NCBI GenBank assembly: GCA_001770205.1
Contig: MEQL01000020.1
Span: 1 to 44,496, forward strand
Source: Bdellovibrionales bacterium RIFOXYD12_FULL_39_22
Lineage (GTDB): Bacteria > Bdellovibrionota > Bacteriovoracia > Bacteriovoracales > Bacteriovoracaceae
Length of the DNA: 44,496 nucleotides
Direction of reading: 5' to 3'
Shown: positions 16,385-25,732 of the stretch, piece by piece
Layout: each line of letters begins with the position of its first letter
Numbering within the stretch: position 1 is the stretch's first letter
The notes under the pieces: generated by a model
What the model was told of the DNA's origin: nothing
Seen by the model: only the letters and a program-made list of their open reading frames with translations
Database searches by the model: none
Program-made: the position numbers and the translations under genes

Positions 16385-17895
16385 ATATCTTCGGGCAAAA
16401 TTTTCTGATAATCACCATCTCTAAAAATGAATTCAAAAAGTTTAGTTCGGGCATTTCCGATATATTGGTTAGCGTAGTACCCCTGCCCAATATCAGCAAT
16501 AGAAACATAGTTGTATCCATTTCCATGCCATCTTCCCCAACGCATCCCGGAAATATTACGTGCTATTTCATGTCCCCCAGTTTGTGCTCCTATTATAAGT
16601 AATGCAACCAAAGTTATCTTGGCCCATTTAAGATCATTCTTAGGATTAACAAAAAATCTGGCCACTAGATATACTAAAACGAAAAGAGATGGCATTGAGG
16701 CACGCATCCCAAAATCGTTGGCCGCCCCAAAATGGAAAAAAGGTAAAAGTAGCAATGTGGCCGTAGCAACTGTTAAAAGACGGCGCTCTTCTGTTTTGGT
16801 AAATAGTAACAGCGCAAACAGCAAAAACTCAATCAGCACAAAAAAAAGATAATTTAAAAGCTCACTTTTTAAATTGGCACTCTGCCAAATAAACCCACTA
16901 ACATCTTGTAACAAACGTGCCTGATAAAAAACCCCCACCACAAAAAAAATTAATCCGGCACCTAACAAGTTTTCAAATGACAGTAAGATTTTTCTTGCCT
17001 GCCAATTAACTCCGTGACGAAAAAGAATCAAAACACAATAAGGGATAAGGCCCAACATAACAAAGGGCGACCACAGCGCAGAAAGTGATGCTACCCAAAC
17101 AAACGGCGTGGAAAAATTGCCGTTTTTACCTGATCTCTCATACAAAAAAATTAACATACCCGTAATCAACCAGCTAGTTATAGCATGTTGTGGAACCCAC
17201 CATAGTTGGGTGGCTTGAGAAGAGTATTGCTGTCCAATCCACCACTCTATGTGGGAGTATAAATTTAAAAAAAGTTTTTTATCAGTGAAGAAAACCCCGA
17301 CAATGTCCAGTCCTCCAAAAAAAATAAAAAGAAATACTGCCCAAAGATTGACCGATCTAATAATTTTAAAAAACCAGCAAATTGCCAACATAACCCCTAT
17401 TACCGTTTGCCCCAACATGAAAAAATTTAAATATTCACTACCAAATAATTTTGCCAAAAATGCTGGCGGTAAATAGTATGCCAAATAATAGATTAGATAG
17501 TATCGATTGCCGGCCTGATCCTGATAGGTAGAAGGCCAGTGGAAATTACTTAGATCAAAGATAATCGCATTATGTTTTACATAATCTGAACTCTGAGGAA
17601 ATATCCCGCCACTCCCAGAGCTTACCACCCAAATTAATACAACAAACAAGGCCACTACCCATTGCCACCAATTACCTTGGACTTTTTCCCCGTCCTCATC
17701 TTGGATAAAATAATTGAGGGCCTTAAACATGGAAAATATAAATATACCTATCATGGGGATGGCCAGTGATGGCCGTGGCCATCCGGCCAAAAATAATAAA
17801 TACGGAAATCCTAAATAGGATAATGAAATAATGGATAGCCAATTACCAGAGAAAAACAGTCGCTTGAGGGTAGCAAAATCAAATACCTTATTCAT
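16366..17895 (-). CDS. Polytopic membrane protein, GT-C-type glycosyltransferase-like
   Basis: A 509-residue integral membrane protein with about ten or more hydrophobic segments, for example ISLSYLGFPYLLFLAGW, WWQWVVALFVVLIWVV and LLNYLFFVLIEFLLFALLLF. An early luminal-type loop (SDYVKHNAIIFDLSNFHWP) resembles the first loop of GT-C glycosyltransferases, where acidic residues bind the polyprenyl-linked sugar donor, but no EXD or DXD motif is decisive. The C-terminal membrane half of the divergent neighbour (17957-20338) has a similar plan (loop, helices, QRHLGPAF-like block against WWVPQHAITSW here). They may be paralogues working on the same surface glycan. No ribosome site is obvious before ATG 17895. 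Confidence 0.55.
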   Translation of the reverse strand: MNKVFDFATLKRLFFSGNWLSIISLSYLGFPYLLFLAGWPRPSLAIPMIGIFIFSMFKALNYFIQDEDGEKVQGNWWQWVVALFVVLIWVVSSGSGGIFPQSSDYVKHNAIIFDLSNFHWPSTYQDQAGNRYYLIYYLAYYLPPAFLAKLFGSEYLNFFMLGQTVIGVMLAICWFFKIIRSVNLWAVFLFIFFGGLDIVGVFFTDKKLFLNLYSHIEWWIGQQYSSQATQLWWVPQHAITSWLITGMLIFLYERSGKNGNFSTPFVWVASLSALWSPFVMLGLIPYCVLILFRHGVNWQARKILLSFENLLGAGLIFFVVGVFYQARLLQDVSGFIWQSANLKSELLNYLFFVLIEFLLFALLLFTKTEERRLLTVATATLLLLPFFHFGAANDFGMRASMPSLFVLVYLVARFFVNPKNDLKWAKITLVALLIIGAQTGGHEIARNISGMRWGRWHGNGYNYVSIADIGQGYYANQYIGNARTKLFEFIFRDGDYQKILPEDIVRAFK

Positions 17896-17956
17896 TGAGG
17901 ATATTCTAGCCGATGATATAATAATTTAGATAGAAAAATTTTATCCGAAAACAAAT

Positions 17957-20338
17957 ATGCGCTTGGATGCACAATCAATGGACGAAAAAAAAATTATTAT
18001 CGATCTAATTCTGCCTTGCTACAACACTAATGAACTAGATCCCTCTCGCCTAATTTCCTACATCCAAGAATTAGAAGCGGCCAAGGCCGTTGCCATTCAT
18101 CCCATCATTGTATTTGATGGCCCATCGGAAGATATAAACCTAGATGCTCTAAAAGAACAATTTTCTTTGCTCCCTTTAATCTCCTTCGTAAAATATAAAA
18201 AAAATCGGGGCAAAGGATTCGCAGTACGCTCGGCATTGCCCTCATCAAAAGGAAAGTTTCACCTCTACACAGATATTGATCTACCATATCCATTAGAATA
18301 TACCGGCAAAATTATCGACTCGCTTTTGGCCGGCCACGATTTATCTGTAGGAGTTAGACAAAAAATCGTCGATGATAACATCGGAACTCATCGTCGGATC
18401 ATTAGCTTAGTATTTCGTTTTTTTGCCCACTATATTCTACGACTTCCCTTCAAAGACACTCAATGCGGCCTTAAAGGATTTAATCGCAAAGGAAAATTCT
18501 TTCTTAAACATGGCATCATTGATCGTTATACTTTTGATTTAGAATTTTTAGCAAAATGTTTTTTATCAAAAAAAATAAAATCAAATACCATAGATGTGAC
18601 ATTACGCAAAAATGTCATTGCCACCCATTTTCACTGCAAAGTGATCTTACAAGAAGCAATTCAGGCATTTAAATTTTTATTTTACCACTACGGCATTTAT
18701 CTTTTTATGTTCCTATTTTCTTGGTGGTTAATGTTTTCCTCTTTTAATTTTGACTCTCTAAACAACGTAATTCTAGTAGGCTCACATGCTTTCAGCGATT
18801 TTCTTGCCCACGTCCCCATGATTCGCTCCTTTTCTTGGGGAGAAAACTTTCCTATAGAATATCCTTTATACTCAGGAGAACCCATTCGCTATCACTATCT
18901 GTTCTATCTTGTCGCTGGCATGTTAGAGCGTTTTTTCTTACGTATCGACTATGCGCTAAATCTAATCAGCTTGGCAGGTTTTTTTCTATTACTACTTATG
19001 ATTTATAAAATATCACTCTGGTTATTTCGTGATAAGAAGATCAGCGTCCTTTCTGTTTTATTTTTTCTATTCAATGGCACTCTTTCCAGTATTGAATTTT
19101 TTTCAAGACATGGTTTAAATATCAATGCCTTCAAAGAACTTTTCACTCAGCAGATGTGGCAATGTTTTTATCCTTACGGTGGAGTTATTGGAAATAGTTG
19201 TAACATTACTGCTTTTTCCAATCTTAATATCTATACCAACCAACGACACTTGGGCCCGGCATTTGGAATTGTTCTGGCATTTCTCTATTTTTCCCAAACC
19301 TCCAAAATACTAAGCCAAAAGAGGGCCATAATTCAAGGGCTGATCATTGGAATAATCATCTCTATCTTCCCTATCTTCCACCAACCATCACTTCTTTTTT
19401 TTGCAATTTTACTCGCTTTTTTTTTCCTCATTTCCCCGGGCAAAAGACTTTTTTATTTTACCGCCGGCCTTATCTCGCTTGTGGGAATTCTCTGGCAGAT
19501 AAAAGGCGGCAGCTCCACTGGTGCGGCCATCACTTGGCATGTTGGATATCTAATTGAAGGCAAGGTAACCATCATGAACTTTATTAACTTCTGGTGGCGC
19601 AACTTGGGCCTTCCTGCACCGCTAGCAATTGCAGGTTTTATCATGATGCCCAAGCGCGGAAAACTTCTGTTAGTTCCGGCAATTTTACTTTTTATCTTGG
19701 GCAATACCTTTCAATTTGCCAGCGAAATGTCCGCCAACCACAAACTCTTTAATTTTTCGCTAATCTTTTTCAACATGGCCGCAGCATATGCACTAGTTCG
19801 ACTATATAATCTTGCGGGGCAAACAATTGGCCATCGCCTACTACTAAAATTTACACAAACAAGCTTGTTGGCCATGGGCCTTTTTTCCATTGCCGGAGGC
19901 ATTATTGATATCTTTCCTCTCGTAAATGAACATTTTTATCACATTCCGGGATTACAAAAACGCAAACTAGTAGAGTGGTTTAAAAAAAACACTCTCCCCT
20001 CTGATGCTATTTTCAATAGTAATTACAACCAACATCCTGCCTCTTTGGCCGGAAGAAAAATATTTATGGGATGGGCATATTTCCCTTTCTCCTTGGGATA
20101 TGACACCCTGGCGCGCGCTCAAATTATAAAAGAAACCTTAAACGCAAAAAATTTCAAACTCTTTTGCGAAGTTATGAATAAATACAAACTTGCTTATGCG
20201 ACAATTGAGGAAAATCAAAATGACTCCAACAGTCCTTTTGTTCACTTGCAAGACTACTTAGATCTCAAACAACCAGACTATCTTGATCCTGAAACCAACA
20301 TGGCCGTCTACTCCAAGAAAAGTATTTGTGCCCCATAA
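17957..20338 (+). CDS. Family-2 glycosyltransferase fused to a polytopic membrane domain
   Basis: A 793-residue two-part protein. Residues about 10-220 are a GT-A domain of the dolichyl-phosphate sugar synthase type (DPM1/ALG5/GtrB-like): IIIDLILPCYN, KNRGKGFAVRSA, a DxD at YTDIDLPYP near residue 105, and DTQCGLKGFNR. The rest has around twelve hydrophobic helices with a long outside loop (FSWGENFPIEYPLYSGEP, YHYLFYLVAGM), as in GT-C enzymes that use polyprenyl-phosphate sugars. One protein could thus make the lipid-linked sugar inside and transfer it outside. ATG 17957 is used; another in-frame ATG lies at 17978 and neither has a clear ribosome site. A terminator follows at 20352. Confidence 0.75.
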   Translation: MRLDAQSMDEKKIIIDLILPCYNTNELDPSRLISYIQELEAAKAVAIHPIIVFDGPSEDINLDALKEQFSLLPLISFVKYKKNRGKGFAVRSALPSSKGKFHLYTDIDLPYPLEYTGKIIDSLLAGHDLSVGVRQKIVDDNIGTHRRIISLVFRFFAHYILRLPFKDTQCGLKGFNRKGKFFLKHGIIDRYTFDLEFLAKCFLSKKIKSNTIDVTLRKNVIATHFHCKVILQEAIQAFKFLFYHYGIYLFMFLFSWWLMFSSFNFDSLNNVILVGSHAFSDFLAHVPMIRSFSWGENFPIEYPLYSGEPIRYHYLFYLVAGMLERFFLRIDYALNLISLAGFFLLLLMIYKISLWLFRDKKISVLSVLFFLFNGTLSSIEFFSRHGLNINAFKELFTQQMWQCFYPYGGVIGNSCNITAFSNLNIYTNQRHLGPAFGIVLAFLYFSQTSKILSQKRAIIQGLIIGIIISIFPIFHQPSLLFFAILLAFFFLISPGKRLFYFTAGLISLVGILWQIKGGSSTGAAITWHVGYLIEGKVTIMNFINFWWRNLGLPAPLAIAGFIMMPKRGKLLLVPAILLFILGNTFQFASEMSANHKLFNFSLIFFNMAAAYALVRLYNLAGQTIGHRLLLKFTQTSLLAMGLFSIAGGIIDIFPLVNEHFYHIPGLQKRKLVEWFKKNTLPSDAIFNSNYNQHPASLAGRKIFMGWAYFPFSLGYDTLARAQIIKETLNAKNFKLFCEVMNKYKLAYATIEENQNDSNSPFVHLQDYLDLKQPDYLDPETNMAVYSKKSICAP

Positions 20339-20351
20339 ATCACCGTAAATC

Positions 20352-20379
20352 AAAAATGCCAAAAAAAATGGGCATTTTT
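20352..20379 (+). terminator. Rho-independent terminator after the GT2 fusion gene
   Basis: AAAAATGCC (20352-20360) and GGCATTTTT (20371-20379) form a 9-bp stem with a ten-base loop, ending in a T run, 13 bases after the stop of the glycosyltransferase gene. The rest of the 254-base gap to 20593 shows no gene; it must hold the promoter of the next gene. Confidence 0.75.
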
Positions 20380-20592
20380 CCGGCCAGGCTCATCTTATCA
20401 AACCATCATAATTTCAAGCAGTTCTCTTAAATAGCAAAATATAAAACATCAATGATCAAGATTATACAAAAATAGACGATAAGGAAGCTGCAGGGGGATT
20501 GTCTAAAATATTGTTAATGTTGTTTTGATGTAACGCGCCCGCAAGACAGTAGTATTGCTTTGAAACTATGAACAGATAACCGGAAGGGATTT

Positions 20593-23109
20593 ATGAAAAA
20601 AAATTTGATTGCTAAGGCCGTACCACAAAAAATTTCAGGTCAACAAAAAATTTTAATTTTCTCAATCACCGTGCTTCTTGTTCTCCTCTTTATCGCAATT
20701 GCCTTCATTCACAATTTGAATGCTGCAGAGTCTGCCCAACTAGAAGATGCAATGATCTCATCACACACCTCCAAGCAAAATAGTACCGGCCTGCCTCTAA
20801 CAGAACATTCCCAACCAGAATGCCCATGGCCGGGGAATGACGCATTACCTATCGATAAAATTATGCAAATCCACGAAAGCATCTACCCATATTTAAATGT
20901 TAGCACTAATCAAAACAAAACTGACTGTGCCAAACTGGAAATAGATAGTGGCCTTAAAAAAATAGGGGCAGAGTGGGATAGTATCCACAAAGAATATGCT
21001 AGAGCGCTTGGTTTTGAAACTTCAGGCCATGAGCGTGGAAAAAAAATGCAAGCGCAGCGAGATCGTGCAGAGGCCCTCTGCTCCTGTCTAAAAAGCGCCA
21101 ACAAACTAAATAATCCAAAAGATTTCCAATACACCCAGGCAGTTACCGACTTATCGTACGCCCCCCTACTCGATTTTAAAAACGATTACAACTCTCGCGA
21201 TGCGATTGTTTATTTTTTGCAAACAACCTCCTTTAAAATAAAACAGTCATCGCCCATCGCAGATCAAGAACTATCTTGCAATGATAAAATTGGCCTTGCT
21301 CTTGAAAGCGAGGCCTGCAAGAAAGTGGATACAGGAAATATATTCGGACATCTCACAATGCAACCAATTATAAATCCAACTGATACTGCTTTGGAAAAAT
21401 TCACCTCCGCTATAATTTCGTATATTGACACTATAGCAAAATATAAGACTCTAAAAGAACTTGCTTCTAACTATCCAAAAAGTAAATCCAGTGATCGACA
21501 AATTCCCACAACAATTGAGAACATTTTTAAAGACTTGGCCATCAATAATCCGATTCTGCGCCGTGGTTATCTCTTGGATGAAAAATTCAATGACAAAAAC
21601 TACCAAAGTTTTTATGACGATTTTTCTGAAAGAATAAGACAAAAGGGACAATCTCCCAGCGATAAAAAGGCAGCTATCGAGGAGATTCTAACTTCGATCA
21701 TGAATGAACGATTTGCGGAATTTAATAAAAACGTCGATTTTGCTTGCGACGAAATAAAGATTAAAAGCTATCTCGAAAACAGTTGCCAACGCATTACCAA
21801 ATTTGCGGAATCAATTAGTAAAAAAACAGACGGCGACTTCCTCATCAGTAATCCTATCGATGAAAAATACCAAGGAAGTGCGGCCATTTTATATTGTCAA
21901 ACCCAAACGGTGCAACGGCCAATCAGCAACTCTTTTACATCCAATGTGCATAGCTCTTTTTTACAAGATGTAATGCGCGGGGAATACAAAAGCGGCCATA
22001 TTTACTCCTCTGGGCCCATTAACAACAGTAAATACAAAAGTAACTTAACTTCCTCATCTTCTCCGGCCTATGCGAATACTGCTGAAGCTGAAAAAGAAGT
22101 CCTCTCTACTAACTCAACATCGCTCTTGCCAAAACAGACGGCCGCGAGAGAAAACAATCCCAATAGTTCGGCCAACTCTCACCCGCCAATGTTTCCTGTT
22201 AATACAAGCGGCCCTAACTCTCTAGTCTCAACAATTGACGACGAACCAGGAATTATTTCATCTGCAAATTTACCTCCAACTCCTTTCAAGGGCACAGGAC
22301 AAGTTGCAGCGGCCTATCCTGCCACGAAAGAGGCAGAAAAAAGTCCTTTTGCACCACACAATCCTAAGACTTCTGTGGCAAAAACAGATCTCTCGAAACT
22401 ATCTCCGACCGAACTGGAAGAGTTAATTAAGGCCGAAGTGGAAAAAGGCAATAAAGGCAACAAAGAATTAATCGAACAATTAAGACAGCAGATCGCCGAC
22501 TTGAAAAAAGAAAATGGAAAACTACGCCAACCCCTTACGGCCGACGGAGACGATAATCTTAAAAATTATCCCTCTGAACAATATGCGACTCCCTTTAACT
22601 CTAAATCTCCTTCATCCTTTAGCTCTGGCCAGCAATTAAATGCACCTCCAACCATAAATCAAAATCAACCAAATAATTCTCGGCCAAACGCGATAGAGCA
22701 ATCTCGTGAAGATGCCAGATCGGTGGACAATACCCCCCAAAGCGGGCCTGGCAAAATAACACTAACCAGTATTGCCAGTGGCGGAGGAAATATCGTTTTA
22801 CAACTAGATAGCGAAAAGGACGTGCCTTTAAAAGATGGTGCCATAGATATTAGCGCAATTATTAAAACGCTTATGGAACAATACGGCCGCAGCAATCCAG
22901 ATGATCTTTCAATGATTGCAATAGAATTGCCTAATAAGCAAAATCTCACCTTCATTCCAGTTCTTGATGCGAAAGGGGAAAGTATTACCTCCTTCAAAAT
23001 AAAAGAAGAAGATAATGCCCAGGCAGGCCGTGCTCCGGCATTAATGAAAGAAGAAAAAGATGATAAGCAAAAATTTTTCGTTCCAAAACTTGAAGAGCTA
23101 CTAGACTAG
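20593..23109 (+). CDS. Large membrane-anchored protein with disordered middle and coiled coil
   Basis: I do not recognise this 838-residue protein. It has one N-terminal hydrophobic helix (ILIFSITVLLVLLFIAIAF, about 20-40) with a positive cytoplasmic side, so most of it is outside the membrane or cleaved. Residues 60-470 are helical with scattered cysteines. Residues about 480-600 and 655-710 are rich in Ser, Pro, Asn and Thr and probably disordered. A short coiled coil lies near 604-648 (LIEQLRQQIADLKKENGKL). A small ordered domain (ITLTSIASGGGNIVLQLDSE) leads to a charged C-terminus. The ribosome site is GGAAGGGA. The plan suits a periplasm-spanning or cell-wall scaffold protein. It is convergent, 15 bases apart, with the sensor gene that follows. 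Confidence 0.6.
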   Translation: MKKNLIAKAVPQKISGQQKILIFSITVLLVLLFIAIAFIHNLNAAESAQLEDAMISSHTSKQNSTGLPLTEHSQPECPWPGNDALPIDKIMQIHESIYPYLNVSTNQNKTDCAKLEIDSGLKKIGAEWDSIHKEYARALGFETSGHERGKKMQAQRDRAEALCSCLKSANKLNNPKDFQYTQAVTDLSYAPLLDFKNDYNSRDAIVYFLQTTSFKIKQSSPIADQELSCNDKIGLALESEACKKVDTGNIFGHLTMQPIINPTDTALEKFTSAIISYIDTIAKYKTLKELASNYPKSKSSDRQIPTTIENIFKDLAINNPILRRGYLLDEKFNDKNYQSFYDDFSERIRQKGQSPSDKKAAIEEILTSIMNERFAEFNKNVDFACDEIKIKSYLENSCQRITKFAESISKKTDGDFLISNPIDEKYQGSAAILYCQTQTVQRPISNSFTSNVHSSFLQDVMRGEYKSGHIYSSGPINNSKYKSNLTSSSSPAYANTAEAEKEVLSTNSTSLLPKQTAARENNPNSSANSHPPMFPVNTSGPNSLVSTIDDEPGIISSANLPPTPFKGTGQVAAAYPATKEAEKSPFAPHNPKTSVAKTDLSKLSPTELEELIKAEVEKGNKGNKELIEQLRQQIADLKKENGKLRQPLTADGDDNLKNYPSEQYATPFNSKSPSSFSSGQQLNAPPTINQNQPNNSRPNAIEQSREDARSVDNTPQSGPGKITLTSIASGGGNIVLQLDSEKDVPLKDGAIDISAIIKTLMEQYGRSNPDDLSMIAIELPNKQNLTFIPVLDAKGESITSFKIKEEDNAQAGRAPALMKEEKDDKQKFFVPKLEELLD

Positions 23110-23124
23110 TGCGCGATGTTCACA

Positions 23125-24987
23125 CTACATTAAAGGAACTCGTACAACCACCATTGAACCTTTTCCTACCGCGGAAATTATCTTGGCATCTCCGCCTAAT
23201 TCGTTGGCCATATTACGAATAGCATTCATTCCCACTTTTTTTCCCTGTTCATCAACAATGGCCGACTTGGAAGAAAATCCATTATCAAAAATATGCTGGA
23301 TAACTTCCTCATCATTTTCATTTTTTATAATATTTTTTAATCCAATTTTTTCCATCAAACTGCGAATACTCTTGGCACTAATACCCTTTCCGTCATCTCG
23401 AACAGAAATCTCCAAAAAACGTTTTTTTTCCTCTCCACTTTTGACCTCTTCTCGGATATCGACCTTAATCGTAATATGTCCCCCTAACTCTTTTTGGGCC
23501 AATAGACGATCTTCTGGATCTTCTATCCCATGAAAAAGAGAAAAACGGATTGCGTGCAAAAGAAGCGATAGTAACTTCTCATGTCTAATATCTTTGATTT
23601 CCACTTCCCCTCCTATAAACTTTAGAGGGGCAATCTTTTTGTTTAACTCTCCTGCCAATTTTTGTGCGATTTGATCATAATGAGATAAATGATTAATACA
23701 AAAATTCTTCTTCTCCTTTTTATGCACTTCTGGTAACCGCGGAACTACCTCCGGCCCAGAGAGCAAAACAACCTCGTCGCGCTCCTTCGCAACAAGTTTC
23801 ACCGTAGGCCTTCTCAGTCCCATCTGCGTAGGCGTTGGTGGAATAATTTCTTCATCCTTTACAATCTCTACGGCCTTTTTCACTGTTTCTTTTTTTATTT
23901 CCTCTAACCCAATAACATCTTCCACGGCCTTAGGCACAAGTGGGGCCACTTTCCTTTTATTGTCTTCCTTGGTTGCTACCAATTTTTGCATGCCAGACTT
24001 GGAGAGATCATTAAATGCCAAAACTAAATTTCCTAACTCATCATTAGATTTAAAACTCAAAAGGGTCCCCCAATTACCTCGCGCCATATCTTCAAGTGCA
24101 AATGCCATTTTTGATAAAATCATTACCGGATTACTTAATGCTAAAATACCAACTACCAAAGATAACGCGATAATAAATATTATCATCAAGAATCCTTTGG
24201 AAAAAATGACATCCCCAATCAATAGTGCTGATTTCCTCTCCTGAATTGTTAGAACAATATAATTTTTATCTGCAAGTTTATAATACCCTCCCAACATGGC
24301 ACTTCCTTTTTGGGAAGTGAACTCTAAATCACCACTTTGAAAATTATTGGCCAATATCTGATAAAGAGAAGATTCCTTGCTAAAATCAATATCACGAGGT
24401 CCAACAATTAATTCTCTATTTTTTTCTAGCAAATAATTGCGATAAGGCCCTCTTTCTGCAAATTGCTCAGCAAGAACTCTATCTCGATAAAATATTACAG
24501 AAAGCGCATCGCCTAAACGTCCATTGAGAAAATAAAAACCCCAAACACCACTCTCCTCATCTATTAAATCCAAAAGAGGTATTTTATTTTGAGAAACTCT
24601 CTCTAAAACAGATCTATTTCCCAATAACTTATTCTTTATTCGAGCAACCTTAGTCTCATCAAAATATTCCGCAATTTTACTACTACTATTTTTATAAATT
24701 GCCACTCCTAGAAACAAACTATTACTGTCAAAAACAGACTTTGCTACTGGAGAAAAAACATTACCACTACTGGCATAGGCGTTTATCGCCCGTATATTAA
24801 ACTCCCCAACCTCCTCCAACCTATCTCTCACTCCGGCCCCTACTACTTTTGCAGCACGAATAGAAGATGCCACCACATATGCACGCTTATCCGCAGCGGC
24901 CATACTCTTGATGATAAAGGTATAAAATAAAAGCGATACCAAAGGAACAAGTGCAATTAATGCCAGATGTTTATATTTTAAGGACAT
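23125..24987 (-). CDS. Membrane sensor with HAMP and CheA-like ATPase domain (altered N-box)
   Basis: A 620-residue inner-membrane sensor. It has TM1 at 7-27, an extracytoplasmic sensing region of about 235 residues, TM2 at 264-286, a HAMP-like linker (about 287-335), a charged linker, then a HATPase domain from about 435. The ATPase resembles CheA: LLLHAIRFSLFHGIEDPEDR (N-box), DDGKGI at 531-536 (G1), IFDNGFSSKS (F-box) and VGMNAIRNMANELGG (G2). In CheA the N-box reads RNxxDHGIE with an Asn that holds Mg-ATP; here that position is Phe482 and the Asp is Phe485. No phospho-acceptor His motif of the HisKA type is seen. It may bind but not hydrolyse ATP, or work as a conformational switch. No cognate response regulator is nearby. 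Confidence 0.75.
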   Translation of the reverse strand: MSLKYKHLALIALVPLVSLLFYTFIIKSMAAADKRAYVVASSIRAAKVVGAGVRDRLEEVGEFNIRAINAYASSGNVFSPVAKSVFDSNSLFLGVAIYKNSSSKIAEYFDETKVARIKNKLLGNRSVLERVSQNKIPLLDLIDEESGVWGFYFLNGRLGDALSVIFYRDRVLAEQFAERGPYRNYLLEKNRELIVGPRDIDFSKESSLYQILANNFQSGDLEFTSQKGSAMLGGYYKLADKNYIVLTIQERKSALLIGDVIFSKGFLMIIFIIALSLVVGILALSNPVMILSKMAFALEDMARGNWGTLLSFKSNDELGNLVLAFNDLSKSGMQKLVATKEDNKRKVAPLVPKAVEDVIGLEEIKKETVKKAVEIVKDEEIIPPTPTQMGLRRPTVKLVAKERDEVVLLSGPEVVPRLPEVHKKEKKNFCINHLSHYDQIAQKLAGELNKKIAPLKFIGGEVEIKDIRHEKLLSLLLHAIRFSLFHGIEDPEDRLLAQKELGGHITIKVDIREEVKSGEEKKRFLEISVRDDGKGISAKSIRSLMEKIGLKNIIKNENDEEVIQHIFDNGFSSKSAIVDEQGKKVGMNAIRNMANELGGDAKIISAVGKGSMVVVRVPLM

Positions 24988-25113
24988 AGTGATATTCTTA
25001 TCCTAGCGATTGTCATACTAGAATAAGTTTAAAGAGTTTTTGAAGATTTGAATACAAAATATATTAGTCAATTTATCTTGGAAAAAATTAATTAACAAAC
25101 AGGCCTGCCGCTT

Positions 25114-25731
25114 ATGCAATTTTTTAATCTCCAAAAAAATGACCAGAAAATTATTGTTGGCGCACTAAGTACCTTAGTTATTGTCTCCACACTACTTATC
25201 TACGATCGCCTTCTCTTTCCAAGTTTTCATGCTATGTTAAAAATCGATCGACCTTTTATTGTTCCAGATCCTCTTCCTACTGCGACGGCCATTCCCACCG
25301 CCACTGTTATCGCACGCTCTTTTCCAAAGATATCCTCCCCAACAAAGAATGCAGCAGTCAGTAATAATTTGCAAACCCCGAAACGACTTGATTCCGCAAC
25401 TGATGGCCTAATGATCACCAGCTCTCTAAAGCTAGATGGAATTGAGAAAGGTAATGAATTTATTTATCCTGAAGGACAACCAATCAGGCCCATAGAATTA
25501 GATTGGGAAGAGATTGCTGGTGCACAAAATTATATTATCGAAATTGCCTCTGATGCCAAATTTAATGATTTAATTATCCAAAACTCTATGCGGCAAAATA
25601 AATACTCATTCCCTCCAACTAAATGGATGAATCAAGAAATATATTGGCGAGTTAAAGCGATTAGAGGGAGAGAATCATCTAGCTGGTCAAAAACTCAGCG
25701 AATAAAAATTAAGCAGTCAGCACCAATTTAA
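25114..25731 (+). CDS. Membrane-anchored protein with C-terminal fibronectin-III-like domain
   Basis: A 205-residue protein with an N-terminal membrane anchor (IIVGALSTLVIVSTLLIY, about 14-31), a Pro/Thr/Ala-rich linker (LPTATAIPTATVIA) and a C-terminal beta-sandwich of the fibronectin-III type: IELDWEEIAGAQNYIIEI, KFNDLIIQ and IYWRVKAIRGRESSSWS carry the typical Trp, Tyr and WRV pattern. Such modules are common at the ends of cell-envelope proteins in Bdellovibrio-like genomes. It is divergent from the sensor gene at 24987 across 126 bases that hold no other gene, and its stop is one base from the convergent rplY stop. The ribosome site is weak. Confidence 0.6.
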   Translation: MQFFNLQKNDQKIIVGALSTLVIVSTLLIYDRLLFPSFHAMLKIDRPFIVPDPLPTATAIPTATVIARSFPKISSPTKNAAVSNNLQTPKRLDSATDGLMITSSLKLDGIEKGNEFIYPEGQPIRPIELDWEEIAGAQNYIIEIASDAKFNDLIIQNSMRQNKYSFPPTKWMNQEIYWRVKAIRGRESSSWSKTQRIKIKQSAPI

Positions 25732-25732
25732 A

